DNA from: Verrucomicrobiota bacterium
GTDB taxonomy: Bacteria; Verrucomicrobiota; Verrucomicrobiia; Opitutales; Opitutaceae
Reading direction: 5' to 3'
DNA: 64,000 nucleotides
Assembly: GCA_016235555.1 (NCBI GenBank)
Contig: JACRKC010000055.1
Span: forward strand, 111,536-175,535
Positions within the stretch are counted from its first letter, which is position 1. Each line of letters opens with the position of its first letter. The translations under genes were made by a program, and so were the position numbers. Positions 49,345 to 57,904 of this stretch are shown here, one piece after another. The notes beneath the pieces were generated by a model, which was given only the letters and a program-made list of their open reading frames with translations, was not told the origin of the DNA and did not search any database.

Positions 49345-49616
49345 TTGATGCTGAAGCCGCTGAACTGCGGCGCGCGCCGCCCGGGACTGCGCTCGGTTTT
49401 CCGGATGTAGCCGTGCATCCGCTCCCCGACCGCGGCGACAAAATCACCCACCTCGGCGGCGCCCCCTTCCGCTTCGAGCTGCACCCGCCCGTCGGGCAGG
49501 TTGCGCACATAGCCCGCCACCTCGAACTCCTTGGCCACCTGCAAGGTCGTGTAGCGGAAGCCGACGCCTTGGACGCGGCCGGTGAAGAAAACGGTTTCGT
49601 GATGCACTTCTGCCAT
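49341..49616 (-). CDS. acyP: acylphosphatase
   Basis: A 91-aa enzyme that hydrolyses acyl phosphates such as carbamoyl and acetyl phosphate. Catalytic Arg21 is in GRVQGVGFRYTTLQVA and Asn39 in GYVRNLPDGRVQLEAEG. It is the first gene of a minus-strand run linked by start-stop overlaps through the ABC genes. Confidence 0.95.
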   Translation of the reverse strand: MAEVHHETVFFTGRVQGVGFRYTTLQVAKEFEVAGYVRNLPDGRVQLEAEGGAAEVGDFVAAVGERMHGYIRKTERSPGRRAPQFSGFSIK

Positions 49617-49738
49617 GCTGGGTCCGGCAAGTTAGCGCCGTCGCCCCGCCCGGTTCAACCCGCAAAAAGTTCCCCGGCCAGCGCGCCGGATTTTCATTTG
49701 CGTTCTTCAAAGCCGCCCGCTCAGTGTGCCCGCGCGAA

Positions 49739-50407
49739 ATGAGTAATTCCGAATCCGAGGGCGGCTCCAGCAACGAATGGGAAGACCGGGGCGAACTGGC
49801 ATGGAACGAATTCGATTGGGAACGCTATCTCCGGGAACAGGACGAGACCATCGACCGCTATCTCCGCTTCTACGAGGCTCATCGCGAAAATCCCGATCGC
49901 ATCGATGCCGTGGCGGACGACATGGGCTGGAGCCTTGACGACGATGCTGATCCGGCTGCCGGCGACGAGTCCGCCATCGGCGACTACGGCGACCCGGACG
50001 ACATCTACACGCTCCACAAGAACCCGATTTTCGTTTCGACGAAAGCCATCTATCGCAGCCTGCGCACCTCCTGGGTGATCATCGCCAGCGATCCTGCCCG
50101 TGTCCCGCAGACGCAGGCCCTGTCGCTGCTCACCTCGCTGCAGCAGGGCGAGGAGCAGGCGATGCAAGCGATCTATGCCCTCGACTTCGGCGACTATGCG
50201 ATGGCCGTGAGTCTCTTCAAGCGTGCGCTCAGTGCGCTCAACGGCACGCTGGCCCTGCTCAACCGCGACCCCATCACCCGCCACCGGGCCGCTGTCGCCT
50301 GGCGCGATGACGCCCTGCCCCGGCTGTTCGACCTGCGCGAGATCTGGCTGCGCGTGATCGCCGAGTGCCGCGATGAATTGAACCGGCCCGTGGATGGCGA
50401 GAATTGA
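49739..50407 (+). CDS. acidic protein of unknown function
   Basis: 222 aa, acidic at the N-terminus (Ser/Glu-rich, then WEDRGELAWNEFDWERYLRE). The C-terminal half is helical: SLLTSLQQGEEQAMQAIYAL, FGDYAMAVSLFKRALSALNG and DLREIWLRVIAECRDELN. I recognise no domain. There is no signal peptide, so it is cytoplasmic. It stands alone: the acylphosphatase operon diverges from it and tRNA-Pro follows. Confidence 0.72.
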   Translation: MSNSESEGGSSNEWEDRGELAWNEFDWERYLREQDETIDRYLRFYEAHRENPDRIDAVADDMGWSLDDDADPAAGDESAIGDYGDPDDIYTLHKNPIFVSTKAIYRSLRTSWVIIASDPARVPQTQALSLLTSLQQGEEQAMQAIYALDFGDYAMAVSLFKRALSALNGTLALLNRDPITRHRAAVAWRDDALPRLFDLREIWLRVIAECRDELNRPVDGEN

Positions 50408-50615
50408 GCGGGCGCGAAGCGCCTCGGCGCAAGGTGACAGCCGCGAGTTCTGCAGGAAATGCGATCAGGCAAACTTTTCCCTTGCCCGCCGGATTCGATC
50501 AGCCCATCCAAGAACCCTTCCGCCGCACTTCGCGCCGGAAAGTTCCTTCCGCTCACTCCTTGGGCTTACACCTAATCAGCTGACTGAGGGAATGGTTAGA
50601 GAGTTTTCAGGATGT

Positions 50616-50692
<77 letters not shown>

Positions 50693-50751
50693 TTTTCCCG
50701 GGAGGTTGCGACTCCCGTTCGGCCGTTTCACCGGCATCTCCCCACGCGGGA

Positions 50752-51453
50752 CTATCTTGCCCGGGCCTTGGAAGCGCCAGCCCCCGGGCGGGACGCCGGG
50801 CCCGATCCCACCCCAACCGGAATCGCCACCGTTTTGGCGCTGCGCAGAAACACCGTGCTCAGGTCCCCGATGCGCTCCGTGTCCTGCTTGATGTCCGGGC
50901 TCACGATCGAGTTGAGCGAACGCACCACCATCACGTATCTCCAGTCCCGCGCGTCCGTCGGTGGCAATCCCATCGGCAGATAGTAGAGCCGGCCGCCCAA
51001 GTGAGGCTGCCAATAGGAAAGCTTGAGCGTCACCCGCTCCCCCGTCTCCACCCTGGCCTCGGCCGCAAACTTGAACCAAAAAATCTTCATGCCCGACGGA
51101 GCTGCCGGCGCATTGGCCGGAGCGGGGGCCACCTCGATCTCGGCGATCGGCTGACCGTCCAGGTGCGCGTAGAATCTGCTGCCCGACAGCACCGACGCTC
51201 CCGACGCGCTCCGCGGCCCGAACACCGGAAACAACAGCGAGCGCGCGTCGGTCGTCCCGGCGACGTCGAAGATCGCCTCAATCTGCGAACCGGAATCTTC
51301 GATCCGCGCGTAAACGATGGCGCCGTCGAGCGGACTCGCCGGCGCAGCCCGTTCGACGCGAGGCGGCAGCGGGAGATTCACCTCCGTTTGCGCCTCGGCC
51401 CCCGCGCTCGCCAAGGCGACCACCGTCAACCATTGAACGAGGCCCGCTTTCAC
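50752..51453 (-). CDS. secreted protein of unknown function
   Basis: 233 aa from a GTG at 51453. A signal peptide (LVQWLTVVALASAGAEA) precedes beta-rich sequence such as GAIVYARIEDSGSQIEAIFD and GERVTLKLSYWQPHLGG with RLYYLPMGL, then DWRYVMVVRSLNSIV. No family is recognised. The C-terminal 25 residues are low-complexity (Gly/Ala/Pro/Arg). Its stop is 59 bp from tRNA-Pro, on the opposite strand. Confidence 0.68.
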   Translation of the reverse strand: MKAGLVQWLTVVALASAGAEAQTEVNLPLPPRVERAAPASPLDGAIVYARIEDSGSQIEAIFDVAGTTDARSLLFPVFGPRSASGASVLSGSRFYAHLDGQPIAEIEVAPAPANAPAAPSGMKIFWFKFAAEARVETGERVTLKLSYWQPHLGGRLYYLPMGLPPTDARDWRYVMVVRSLNSIVSPDIKQDTERIGDLSTVFLRSAKTVAIPVGVGSGPASRPGAGASKARAR

Positions 51454-51536
51454 TGGCTGTGGGTCCGATACCGCGAAGCCCTAGTCGCCTGCGGCGCCGC
51501 CACAGGCGGATAAACTTGCTTCGCCTTGGTTGGGAG

Positions 51537-51595
51537 GTGGCACGGGTCTCCTGACCCGTGGCGAAGTGGATCACGGGTCAGGAGACCCGTGCCAC
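51537..51595. repeat. perfect 24-bp inverted repeat (GTGGCACGGGTCTCCTGACC)
   Basis: 51537-51560 and 51572-51595 are exact reverse complements with an 11-base spacer. Each arm is itself a hairpin (CACGGGTC/GACCCGTG). A related arm is at 24150-24173. It lies between the secreted protein and the MBL gene starts and ends; no coding. Confidence 0.8.
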
Positions 51596-51677
51596 AAAAC
51601 CGGCGATGTTGGGAACGGAACATGGAGGTTTGGTCAAATGCCCCGGAGCTTGCTCCGGGGATGTCTACCTGGCCGGC

Positions 51678-52526
51678 TCACAGCGAAAAGGGATTGTAGC
51701 GAAGCTCGTTTTCCACGGTCGTCAACGGACCATGGCCCGGCGCGATCACCGTCGAAGGCGGGACCGCGTGCAGCACCCGGCGCAGACTTGCCTGCAACTC
51801 GTCCGCCGAAAAATACGCCCCTCCCGCCGAGCCCGCGAAGACCAAATCGCCCGAAACAAGCAGGGCGCCTCCGTGCCGCGCCGCCGGCGCCCGCACCCGG
51901 TAACAGTTGTGCGCCGCGGCATGACCCGGCGTGCGGAAGGCGGTCACTTCGATCGCGCCGAAGGCGTGGGTCGCGCCTTCACTCACCGGCTGCCCGCACG
52001 GCGCACGCGCGCCTTCCGGCACGAACGCCGCCGTCACGCCAAAGCGCGCCACCACGTCGCACAGCCCACCCGCATGTTCGGCCTCCACATGCGTGAGGAA
52101 AACCGCGTCGATCCGGCGAATGCTCCGCGGCCACACCGCATCGAGCGCCACGATGCCCGCGCCGGTGTCGAAGAGCACCGCGCTGCCCGCGCCGCACTCG
52201 CCCACGAGGTAGGCGTTGACCACCCCGATGCCGTGCGGCATCCGCAGCGGCCACACGCAAAACGGCAGCGGCCCGATCGCCGGCCGGGGGTATTGCCCGG
52301 CCCCCAAGGCGCACAGGCCCACCTCGTTCAATCCGAGTTCACCGGCCAGCCGCCGCAGTTCGTCGGCCGTCAGCTCCGACCGATAGTCGATCGCATCGAG
52401 GATGCGGCCGGCCCGCACGCCGGTGCGCGCGGCCAGCGACTCGTCCGTCAGTCCGGCGCGCCGCATCGCTTTGTCGAGCACGTCACCCAGCTCGTCTTCG
52501 AGGGGAATATCGGTGGTGTTGGTCAC
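51678..52526 (-). CDS. HTH-like domain fused to a metallo-beta-lactamase-fold hydrolase
   Basis: 282 aa from a GTG at 52526. The first 70 residues look like an XRE/cro-type helix-turn-helix (LDKAMRRAGLTDESLAARTG, ILDAIDYRSELTADELRRLA). The rest is an MBL fold: NAYLVGECGAGSAVLFDTGA, FLTHVEAEHAGGL, TPGHAAAHNCY, LLVSGDLVFAG and VIAPGHGPL. The normal metal motif HxHxDH reads HVEAEH, so one metal-binding His is Glu and the Asp is Glu. That would weaken or change the metal site. Glyoxalase II-like scaffolds share this layout. It may be a regulator or an unusual hydrolase. Confidence 0.78.
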   Translation of the reverse strand: MTNTTDIPLEDELGDVLDKAMRRAGLTDESLAARTGVRAGRILDAIDYRSELTADELRRLAGELGLNEVGLCALGAGQYPRPAIGPLPFCVWPLRMPHGIGVVNAYLVGECGAGSAVLFDTGAGIVALDAVWPRSIRRIDAVFLTHVEAEHAGGLCDVVARFGVTAAFVPEGARAPCGQPVSEGATHAFGAIEVTAFRTPGHAAAHNCYRVRAPAARHGGALLVSGDLVFAGSAGGAYFSADELQASLRRVLHAVPPSTVIAPGHGPLTTVENELRYNPFSL

Positions 52527-52607
52527 GTGCCGCGGAGTTTACGCCAATCGCGGGGCGTGACGCAAAATTGATTTTGTTTTTTCCGCGGGTTGCCGCAGCG
52601 TGCCGCC

Positions 52608-53183
52608 ATGGACGCGAGCCAACAGGAAATCCTCGACATCTTCACGCGCACGCGGGCGCTGCTTCAGGGGCACTTCGTCCTGCGCTCCGGGCTGCACAGC
52701 GGTCATTATTTCCAATGCGCGCAGGTCTGCCAGCGCATGGACGCCGTGGAGCGGCTCGCGGAGTTGCTCGTGGCCAAGGTGCGCGGCCTCGGCCTGAAGT
52801 TCGACACCGTGCTCGCCCCCGCGATGGGCGGTCTCGTGATCGGCCAGGAGGTCGCCCGCCGGGCCAAGGTCCGCTATATCTTCGCGGAAAAGGAAAACAA
52901 CGCGCTCGTGCTGCGCCGCGGGTTCACGCTCGCGAAAGGCGAGCCGGTGCTGATCGTCGAGGATGTCGTCACGCGCGGCGGTCGCGTCATCGAGTCGATC
53001 GACATCGTGCGCCAAGCCGGCGGGACGCCTGTCGGCATCGCCATGCTCGTCGACCGCAGCGCGGGTGTGGCCCGCTTCGATATCCCTGCGGTGTCGCTGC
53101 TCGAATTGAGTTTTCCCACCTTCCCCGCCGACGCCGTGCCGGAGTGGCTGGCCAAGATTCCCGTCGAAAAGCCGGGCAGCTGA
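52608..53183 (+). CDS. pyrE: orotate phosphoribosyltransferase
   Basis: 191-aa enzyme of pyrimidine synthesis that makes OMP from orotate and PRPP. The PRPP loop is VLIVEDVVTRGGRVIE; other family segments are HFVLRSGLHSGHYFQCAQ, VLAPAMGGLVIGQEVA and YIFAEKENNALVLRRGF. The ATG at 52608 is chosen. It is divergent from the MBL gene and no other pyr gene is in view. Confidence 0.95.
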   Translation: MDASQQEILDIFTRTRALLQGHFVLRSGLHSGHYFQCAQVCQRMDAVERLAELLVAKVRGLGLKFDTVLAPAMGGLVIGQEVARRAKVRYIFAEKENNALVLRRGFTLAKGEPVLIVEDVVTRGGRVIESIDIVRQAGGTPVGIAMLVDRSAGVARFDIPAVSLLELSFPTFPADAVPEWLAKIPVEKPGS

Positions 53184-53285
53184 GAGCTTGCCCAAGGCCG
53201 ATTTCCGCAGCGGAACGGAAGCCGTGAGGCTCACGCCTTCGGACGAAAAGCTCACGCTATTCCGCCTCGAGATCGCGTGACTGCG
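53184..53285. repeat. diverged GAAAAGCTCACG repeat
   Basis: This stretch shares CCGTGAGG and CGAAAAGCTCACGC in order with the interior of the MITE-like element at 63653-63814. It contains no gene. Confidence 0.45.
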
Positions 53286-53339
53286 TTTTTCCGCCGGTTA
53301 ATACCTGCCTCGTAGCGCTTCGGCACATTGGATTTTGTA

Positions 53340-53399
53340 GCGGGCTGCCCGGCCACCGGCCGGGCCTACAGTCTCAAAGCGCACCGCAACTGGTATAAC
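53340..53399 (+). repeat. GCGGGCTGCCCGGCCACCGG repeat, plus orientation
   Basis: 60 bp nearly identical to the reverse complement of 61774-61834 (GGGCTGCCCGGCCACCGGCC, GGGCCTACAGTCTCAA and a GTAACTGGT-type end). It contains a GGCCGGTGGCCGGGC hairpin. Confidence 0.75.
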
Positions 53400-53431
53400 T
53401 GGCACAAATCGCCGCCACACGTGCTCCGGGG

Positions 53432-54643
53432 TCAGTTGGCCTCGACGGTCGCCTGCGCCGGACCGGCATAGCCGTTCCAGCACGCTTCGAGCAGCGCCTT
53501 GTCCGGGGCACCATCGGCGACGACGAAACGATAGCGCGCGACATACGGTTTGCCCGGCTCGATCGCCCAGTCGCCGAGCTGCGATGGCGTCACGCTCAGA
53601 TACGGCATGTCGGGATGCACCCGCACCGGCTGCGGCGCGCGGAAATTCGCCGGATGATCGAACACCGCCACGCCGGCGCTGCCGCCGTCGATCGCGCCGC
53701 CGAGGTAGCACCAGCGCATGCGCTGCGCGTTGGCCTTCACGCGATCGGTTTCGCCCTCGGACGTGAGGAGGGTCATCGCCGTCTTGCCATTCCACTCGTC
53801 GCGGCAGCGCAGCCCGAGCCCGCCGTAGTGATATTGCGGCAGCTTGAGCGGATCGCTCGTCGCACACGTTTGCGTGATCGTAAGATCGACGATGTTCAGC
53901 GTCACGCCGCCGCTCCGCACCGCAAACGCCACGACCTCCCACGCTTCATCGATCGCTGCGACCGGCGCGGGGGCCTTCAGATCGATCATACGCTGGCGGG
54001 AAATAAAACCGCCATGCACCGGCCCGCTCCATACGCGATCGATGCCCGCGAATTCCACCGTGCCCGTGCCGCCCTGCATGTTCCAAAAGTCCGGCGCGCG
54101 CCCCTGAAAACCCGTTTTCGTCCACGGCGACCACACGCCGTGGTGGTGCACGTGGTTCGAGGGATAATCGCCGGTCACGACCTTCCCTCCCGGCGTCAGC
54201 AACGGGTGGATGTAGCCCGCGCGTTTGAATTTCGCGTCGATGTCGGCGCGGGGCAGCGCCTCCTTGTCCTTCCGATACTCCAGCAACATTTGTCCACCAG
54301 CCGCGATGCGGACCGCGCCCTTTTCGTCGGTCGTCGCGATCGAGTCAGCCCCGGCACCGCCCGGCACGAGTTCATAGGTGCGTTTTTCTCCGGCTCTTTG
54401 CCGGCCGACGAGAAATACCGCGGTGCCATCGCGCCACCGCTGGAGCGGCACGATCACGCCGGCCTCATCCCGCAACACGTTCTCCGGCCCCACGCCCGCG
54501 GGCAGTTTCACCGCGACTGTCTGGGCCACCCGCTCCTCCGGTGAGGCCGGCAGCGCAATCCGCCACGTCTTCGCCGCAGCCGGGCTTCCGGCAAGGGTTG
54601 CTCCGGCGACGAGGATGAGGGGGATGGCGTAGAGGCAGTTCAT
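53432..54643 (-). CDS. secreted DUF6807 (PmoA-like) family protein
   Basis: 403 aa with a signal peptide (MNCLYAIPLILVAGATLAGS). DUF6807 features are visible: YIHPLLTPGGKVVTGDYPSN with HVHHHGVWSPWT (the His-rich family signature) and QYHYGGLGLRCRDEWNG, then PHPDMPY-like HPDMPYLSV near the C-terminus. The family is common beside sugar-catabolism genes in Verrucomicrobiota and Planctomycetota. Its fold is galactose-mutarotase-like, and the name PmoA-like does not indicate methane oxidation. It may act on a plant-derived sugar, but substrate is unknown. Confidence 0.85.
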   Translation of the reverse strand: MNCLYAIPLILVAGATLAGSPAAAKTWRIALPASPEERVAQTVAVKLPAGVGPENVLRDEAGVIVPLQRWRDGTAVFLVGRQRAGEKRTYELVPGGAGADSIATTDEKGAVRIAAGGQMLLEYRKDKEALPRADIDAKFKRAGYIHPLLTPGGKVVTGDYPSNHVHHHGVWSPWTKTGFQGRAPDFWNMQGGTGTVEFAGIDRVWSGPVHGGFISRQRMIDLKAPAPVAAIDEAWEVVAFAVRSGGVTLNIVDLTITQTCATSDPLKLPQYHYGGLGLRCRDEWNGKTAMTLLTSEGETDRVKANAQRMRWCYLGGAIDGGSAGVAVFDHPANFRAPQPVRVHPDMPYLSVTPSQLGDWAIEPGKPYVARYRFVVADGAPDKALLEACWNGYAGPAQATVEAN

Positions 54644-55030
54644 GGGGCGGCCAAAGCCAAGCATCGTTCAGCCGCTTGTCGATGACTCACCCCAGTCCTT
54701 GCGATAAGCGCCACGCGCCTGGCTGAGGCGCGAGGACGCAGCACCGCAGTGACAGCGCCCGCCGCGGCGACGCCGTGCGGGCGGAGCGTGTCCGGCACGC
54801 GCGCCGGAACTCATGCGCGCGCGCCGCTCTCGTGCCAAAACCGCACCGTGGCGCGGCCAGCACCGCCCTGCGCACCGGTGCGGCCGGTCATCCGCCATGC
54901 CGACCCAGCGACGACTCCATCGGAAGGATTGACGGGTGACACACGAAGGCTGGTTTTTCGTTTGCGACCGCAGCGGTAGCGGCCAGCCTGCCGGTGTTCA
55001 GCGCGAACTCGCTCGCGACCGAACACTGCC
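54644..55030. other. gap upstream of the CoA operon with hairpin
   Basis: No gene is supported. Near its end, the pair GTGTTC and GAACAC, with GCGCGA and TCGCG inside, forms a hairpin at about 54993-55026, immediately before the small leader ORF. It could affect expression of panB. Otherwise I see nothing recognisable. Confidence 0.5.
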
Positions 55031-55135
55031 ATGACCACGAAAAACACTCCTTCGGGCCTGATCGCCACGCGACACGCACCGTCCACCGGCCGGCTGCAGT
55101 CATTCCTCAGCGAGGAACCTGCGGGGGCCCTTTGA
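55031..55135 (+). CDS. 34-codon leader ORF overlapping the panB start
   Basis: The ATG at 55031 opens MTTKNTPSGLIATRHAPSTG, running to a TGA at 55133-55135. That stop lies in TTTGA and shares two bases with the panB TTG start (55132-55134). A stop-start overlap of this type permits re-initiation. No family is recognised and no run of regulatory codons is obvious, so it may be a coupling leader or chance. Confidence 0.4.
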   Translation: MTTKNTPSGLIATRHAPSTGRLQSFLSEEPAGAL

Positions 55136-55923
55136 GAAACATCCACGATTTCGCCCGCGCCAAGCGCGAGGCCCGCCCCATCGTCATGCTCGCGGCCTAC
55201 GACGCGCTCATGGCCCGTCTCCTCGCGCGCGCCGAGGTCGACGCCATTCTCGTCGGCGACAGCGTCGCAATGGTGATGCACGGTTTCCCGACGACGGTTC
55301 ACGCGACCGTTGAGATGATGGCCACGCACACCGCCGCGGTGCGCCGCGGCGCACCGGAGCAATTCATCGTCGCCGACATGCCGTTCCTCAGCGCGCGCCG
55401 CGGCCGCGACTGCGCCGTCGCCGCCGCGGGCCAGCTCATGCAAGCCGGCGCCAACGCCGTCAAAATCGAAGGCGCCGCGGGCCACGCCGACATCGTCGCG
55501 TTCCTCGTCGAAAGCGGCATCCCCGTGATGGGCCACCTCGGGCTGACCCCGCAGGCCTTTCATCAACTCGGCGGCTATCGCACCCAAGGCCGCACGCCCG
55601 CCGCCGCCGCACAGCTCCGTGACGATGCCGCGGCCCTCGAACGCGCCGGCGTGTTCGCGCTCGTCCTCGAATGCATCCCGCCGCCGCTCGCGAAAGAAAT
55701 CACTGCGGACCTCGCCGTGCCGACCATCGGCATCGGCGCCGGCGCGGACACCGACGGCCAGGTGCTTGTCCTCTCCGATCTGCTCGGGCTCGATCCGGAT
55801 TTCCGGCCACGGTTCGCGCACCGTTATCGCGAGGCCCACGCCGATGTGATCGGCGCCGTGCAGGCGTTCGCGCACGACGTGCGCGGGGCGCACCGGCCGA
55901 TCGAGAGCGAGGTGCCGGCATGA
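55132..55923 (+). CDS. panB: 3-methyl-2-oxobutanoate hydroxymethyltransferase
   Basis: First committed step of pantothenate synthesis, forming ketopantoate. Family blocks: VMLAAYDALMARLLARAEVD, ILVGDSVAMVMHG, ADMPFLSA, ANAVKIEGA, VMGHLGLTPQAFHQLGGYRT and the C-terminal GIGAGADTDGQVLVLSDLLG. The TTG at 55132 is the best start (263 aa), since family homology (NIHDFARAK) begins there and no ATG lies nearby. It heads a panB-panC-coaBC-coaX operon; panC overlaps by four bases. Confidence 0.95.
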   Translation: MRNIHDFARAKREARPIVMLAAYDALMARLLARAEVDAILVGDSVAMVMHGFPTTVHATVEMMATHTAAVRRGAPEQFIVADMPFLSARRGRDCAVAAAGQLMQAGANAVKIEGAAGHADIVAFLVESGIPVMGHLGLTPQAFHQLGGYRTQGRTPAAAAQLRDDAAALERAGVFALVLECIPPPLAKEITADLAVPTIGIGAGADTDGQVLVLSDLLGLDPDFRPRFAHRYREAHADVIGAVQAFAHDVRGAHRPIESEVPA

Positions 55924-56681
55924 GCCGCGTGTTTTCCGATCTCTCCGCGTGGCGCGCCGCGCGCGGCAACGAGGACTATGCGGGCAAAAGCGTGGGCTTC
56001 GTCCCGACGATGGGCGCGCTCCACGCCGGCCATCGCTCGCTGCTCGAACGCGCCCGGCGCGAAAACGAGCGCGTGGTCCTCAGCATTTTCGTCAACCCCA
56101 CGCAATTCAACGACCCGGGCGACCTCGAAAAATATCCGCGCACCCTGGAGCACGATCTCGCGCTCGCCGACGGCCTCTGCGACGCCGTGCTCGTGCCGCC
56201 CGCGGAGCAACTCTACCCCGACAACTACCGCTTCCGCGTGACCGAGTGGGAGCTGAGTCCGCGCTTCGAGGGCGCGCACCGGCCGGGGCATTTCGAGGGC
56301 GTGCTCACCGTCGTCCTCAAGCTCCTGCTCGTCGTCGATCCGCACCGCGCCTACTTCGGGGAAAAGGACTGGCAGCAGCTCCAGCTCGTGCGCGATCTCG
56401 CGAAGGCGTTTTTGCTGCCGGTGGAGATCGTCCCCTGCCCCACCGTGCGCGAGCCGGACGGTTTCGCACTCAGCTCGCGCAACGCCCGGCTCTCGCCCGA
56501 CGCCCGCGCGCGCGCCGCCCGGTTTCCGAAAATCCTGCGCGAGTCACCCGACGCGAAAGCCGCCGAACGCGCCCTGGCAGCCGCCGGCTTCAGCGTCGAC
56601 TACGTGGCCGATCACGGCGGCGTGCGGCTCGGTGCGGTGCAGTGCGACGGCGTGCGGCTCATCGACAATGTCCGGCTCTAA
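55920..56681 (+). CDS. panC: pantothenate synthetase
   Basis: Ligates pantoate and beta-alanine using ATP. The ATP-binding HxGH motif is in GFVPTMGALHAGHRSLL; IFVNPTQFNDPGDLEKYPR, GHFEGVLTVVLKLLLVV, AYFGEKDWQQL and EPDGFALSSRNARLSP follow. At 253 aa it is slightly shorter than the E. coli enzyme, with a trimmed C-terminus. The ATG at 55920 overlaps the panB stop (ATGA) and its end overlaps coaBC by 14 bp. Confidence 0.95.
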   Translation: MSRVFSDLSAWRAARGNEDYAGKSVGFVPTMGALHAGHRSLLERARRENERVVLSIFVNPTQFNDPGDLEKYPRTLEHDLALADGLCDAVLVPPAEQLYPDNYRFRVTEWELSPRFEGAHRPGHFEGVLTVVLKLLLVVDPHRAYFGEKDWQQLQLVRDLAKAFLLPVEIVPCPTVREPDGFALSSRNARLSPDARARAARFPKILRESPDAKAAERALAAAGFSVDYVADHGGVRLGAVQCDGVRLIDNVRL

Positions 56682-57894
56682 CCTCCTCGTCATCGTCTCC
56701 GGCTCCATCGCAGCCTGCAAGGCCTGCGAGGTCGTGTCGCAACTCGTGCAGCGCGGTCACACCGTGCGCTGCGTCGCGACAGAATCGGCGCTGCGTTTCG
56801 TCGGCGTGAGCACGCTCGAAGGCCTCACCGGCGCGCCCGTCGCCACGGATCTTTTTGCCGCGGGCGCGGCGCTCGATCACATCGAGCTCACCCGGTGGGC
56901 CGACGCGGTCGTGCTCTGTCCCGCGACGGCGAACTCCCTCAACCGCCTCGCCGCCGGCCTCGCCGACGATCTGCTCGGCGCACTCTTCCTCGCCCACGAT
57001 CGCGCGAAGCCGTGGCTCGCCGCGCCCGCGATGAACCCCGCGATGTGGGCGCACCCGGCCACGCAGGCCTCGGTCGCGCGCCTGCGCGAGTGGAGCGTGC
57101 AAGTCCTCCCCGTCGCCGCCGGCCGCACCGCGTGCGGCGAGGCCGGCGACGGCCGCCTCCTCGATCCCCCCGCCATCATCACCGCGATCGAGACGGCGCT
57201 GGCCCGGCCCGAGCGCCGGCTGCGCGTGCTCCTCACGAGCGGCGCGACCGCCGAACCGATCGACGCCGTGCGGGTGATCACCAACACGAGCACGGGCCGC
57301 ACCGGCGCGCTCCTCGCGGGACACTTCGCGCGCGCGGGACACGCGGTCACATTCGTGCGCGCGCGCAACGCGGAGCGCAGCGAGGCGGCGTGCGAGGACG
57401 TGCCGTTCTCCACTTTCGCCGAGCTCGACTCCGCCCTCGAGCGGCTGCGCACGACAGAATTCGACGCGGTCATCCACGCGGCGGCGGTGAGCGATTTCGC
57501 GCTCGAAAGCGTGGTCGACGGCGAAACCGTCGCGCTGCCCGGCGCCGGCAAGCTCGACTCCGACTCCGCGCCCGTGCTCCACCTGCGGCCGAACCCCAAG
57601 CTCCTCGATTCGCTCCGCGCACGCAGCCGCAACCCGGACGTGCGCATCGTGGCCTTCAAGCTCACGCATCGCGCCGCCGCGGCGGAGGTGCGCCACGCCG
57701 TGAAGCAGCTCTTCGCCCGCGCCGCGCCCGATTTCGTCGTGCACAACGATCTCGCCGCGCGCACCGACGGGGAACGTTTTCCCGCGACCATCTGCGATCG
57801 GGAGGGCGCGGCCACGGCGTGCGCCACCCGCACCGAGCTCGCGCTCGCGCTCGAACGCCTGCTCGTGTCAGCGTGCGCGTCGCTCACCATCTGA
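56668..57894 (+). CDS. coaBC: bifunctional phosphopantothenoylcysteine decarboxylase / phosphopantothenate-cysteine ligase
   Basis: 408 aa with two domains. The N-terminal CoaC flavoprotein (about 1-170) has VIVSGSIAACKACEVV, LCPATANSLNRLAAGLADDL, APAMNPAMWAHPATQ and the substrate-recognition flap AGRTACGEAGDGRL with its Cys. The C-terminal CoaB (about 185-400) has LLTSGATAEPIDAVRVITNT, STGRTGALLAGHF, HAAAVSDF and GAGKLDSD. It converts phosphopantothenate to phosphopantetheine. Most of the pathway from ketopantoate to phosphopantetheine is therefore in one operon. Confidence 0.95.
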   Translation: MSGSNLLVIVSGSIAACKACEVVSQLVQRGHTVRCVATESALRFVGVSTLEGLTGAPVATDLFAAGAALDHIELTRWADAVVLCPATANSLNRLAAGLADDLLGALFLAHDRAKPWLAAPAMNPAMWAHPATQASVARLREWSVQVLPVAAGRTACGEAGDGRLLDPPAIITAIETALARPERRLRVLLTSGATAEPIDAVRVITNTSTGRTGALLAGHFARAGHAVTFVRARNAERSEAACEDVPFSTFAELDSALERLRTTEFDAVIHAAAVSDFALESVVDGETVALPGAGKLDSDSAPVLHLRPNPKLLDSLRARSRNPDVRIVAFKLTHRAAAAEVRHAVKQLFARAAPDFVVHNDLAARTDGERFPATICDREGAATACATRTELALALERLLVSACASLTI

Positions 57895-57904
57895 ATCTTC
57901 TCCC

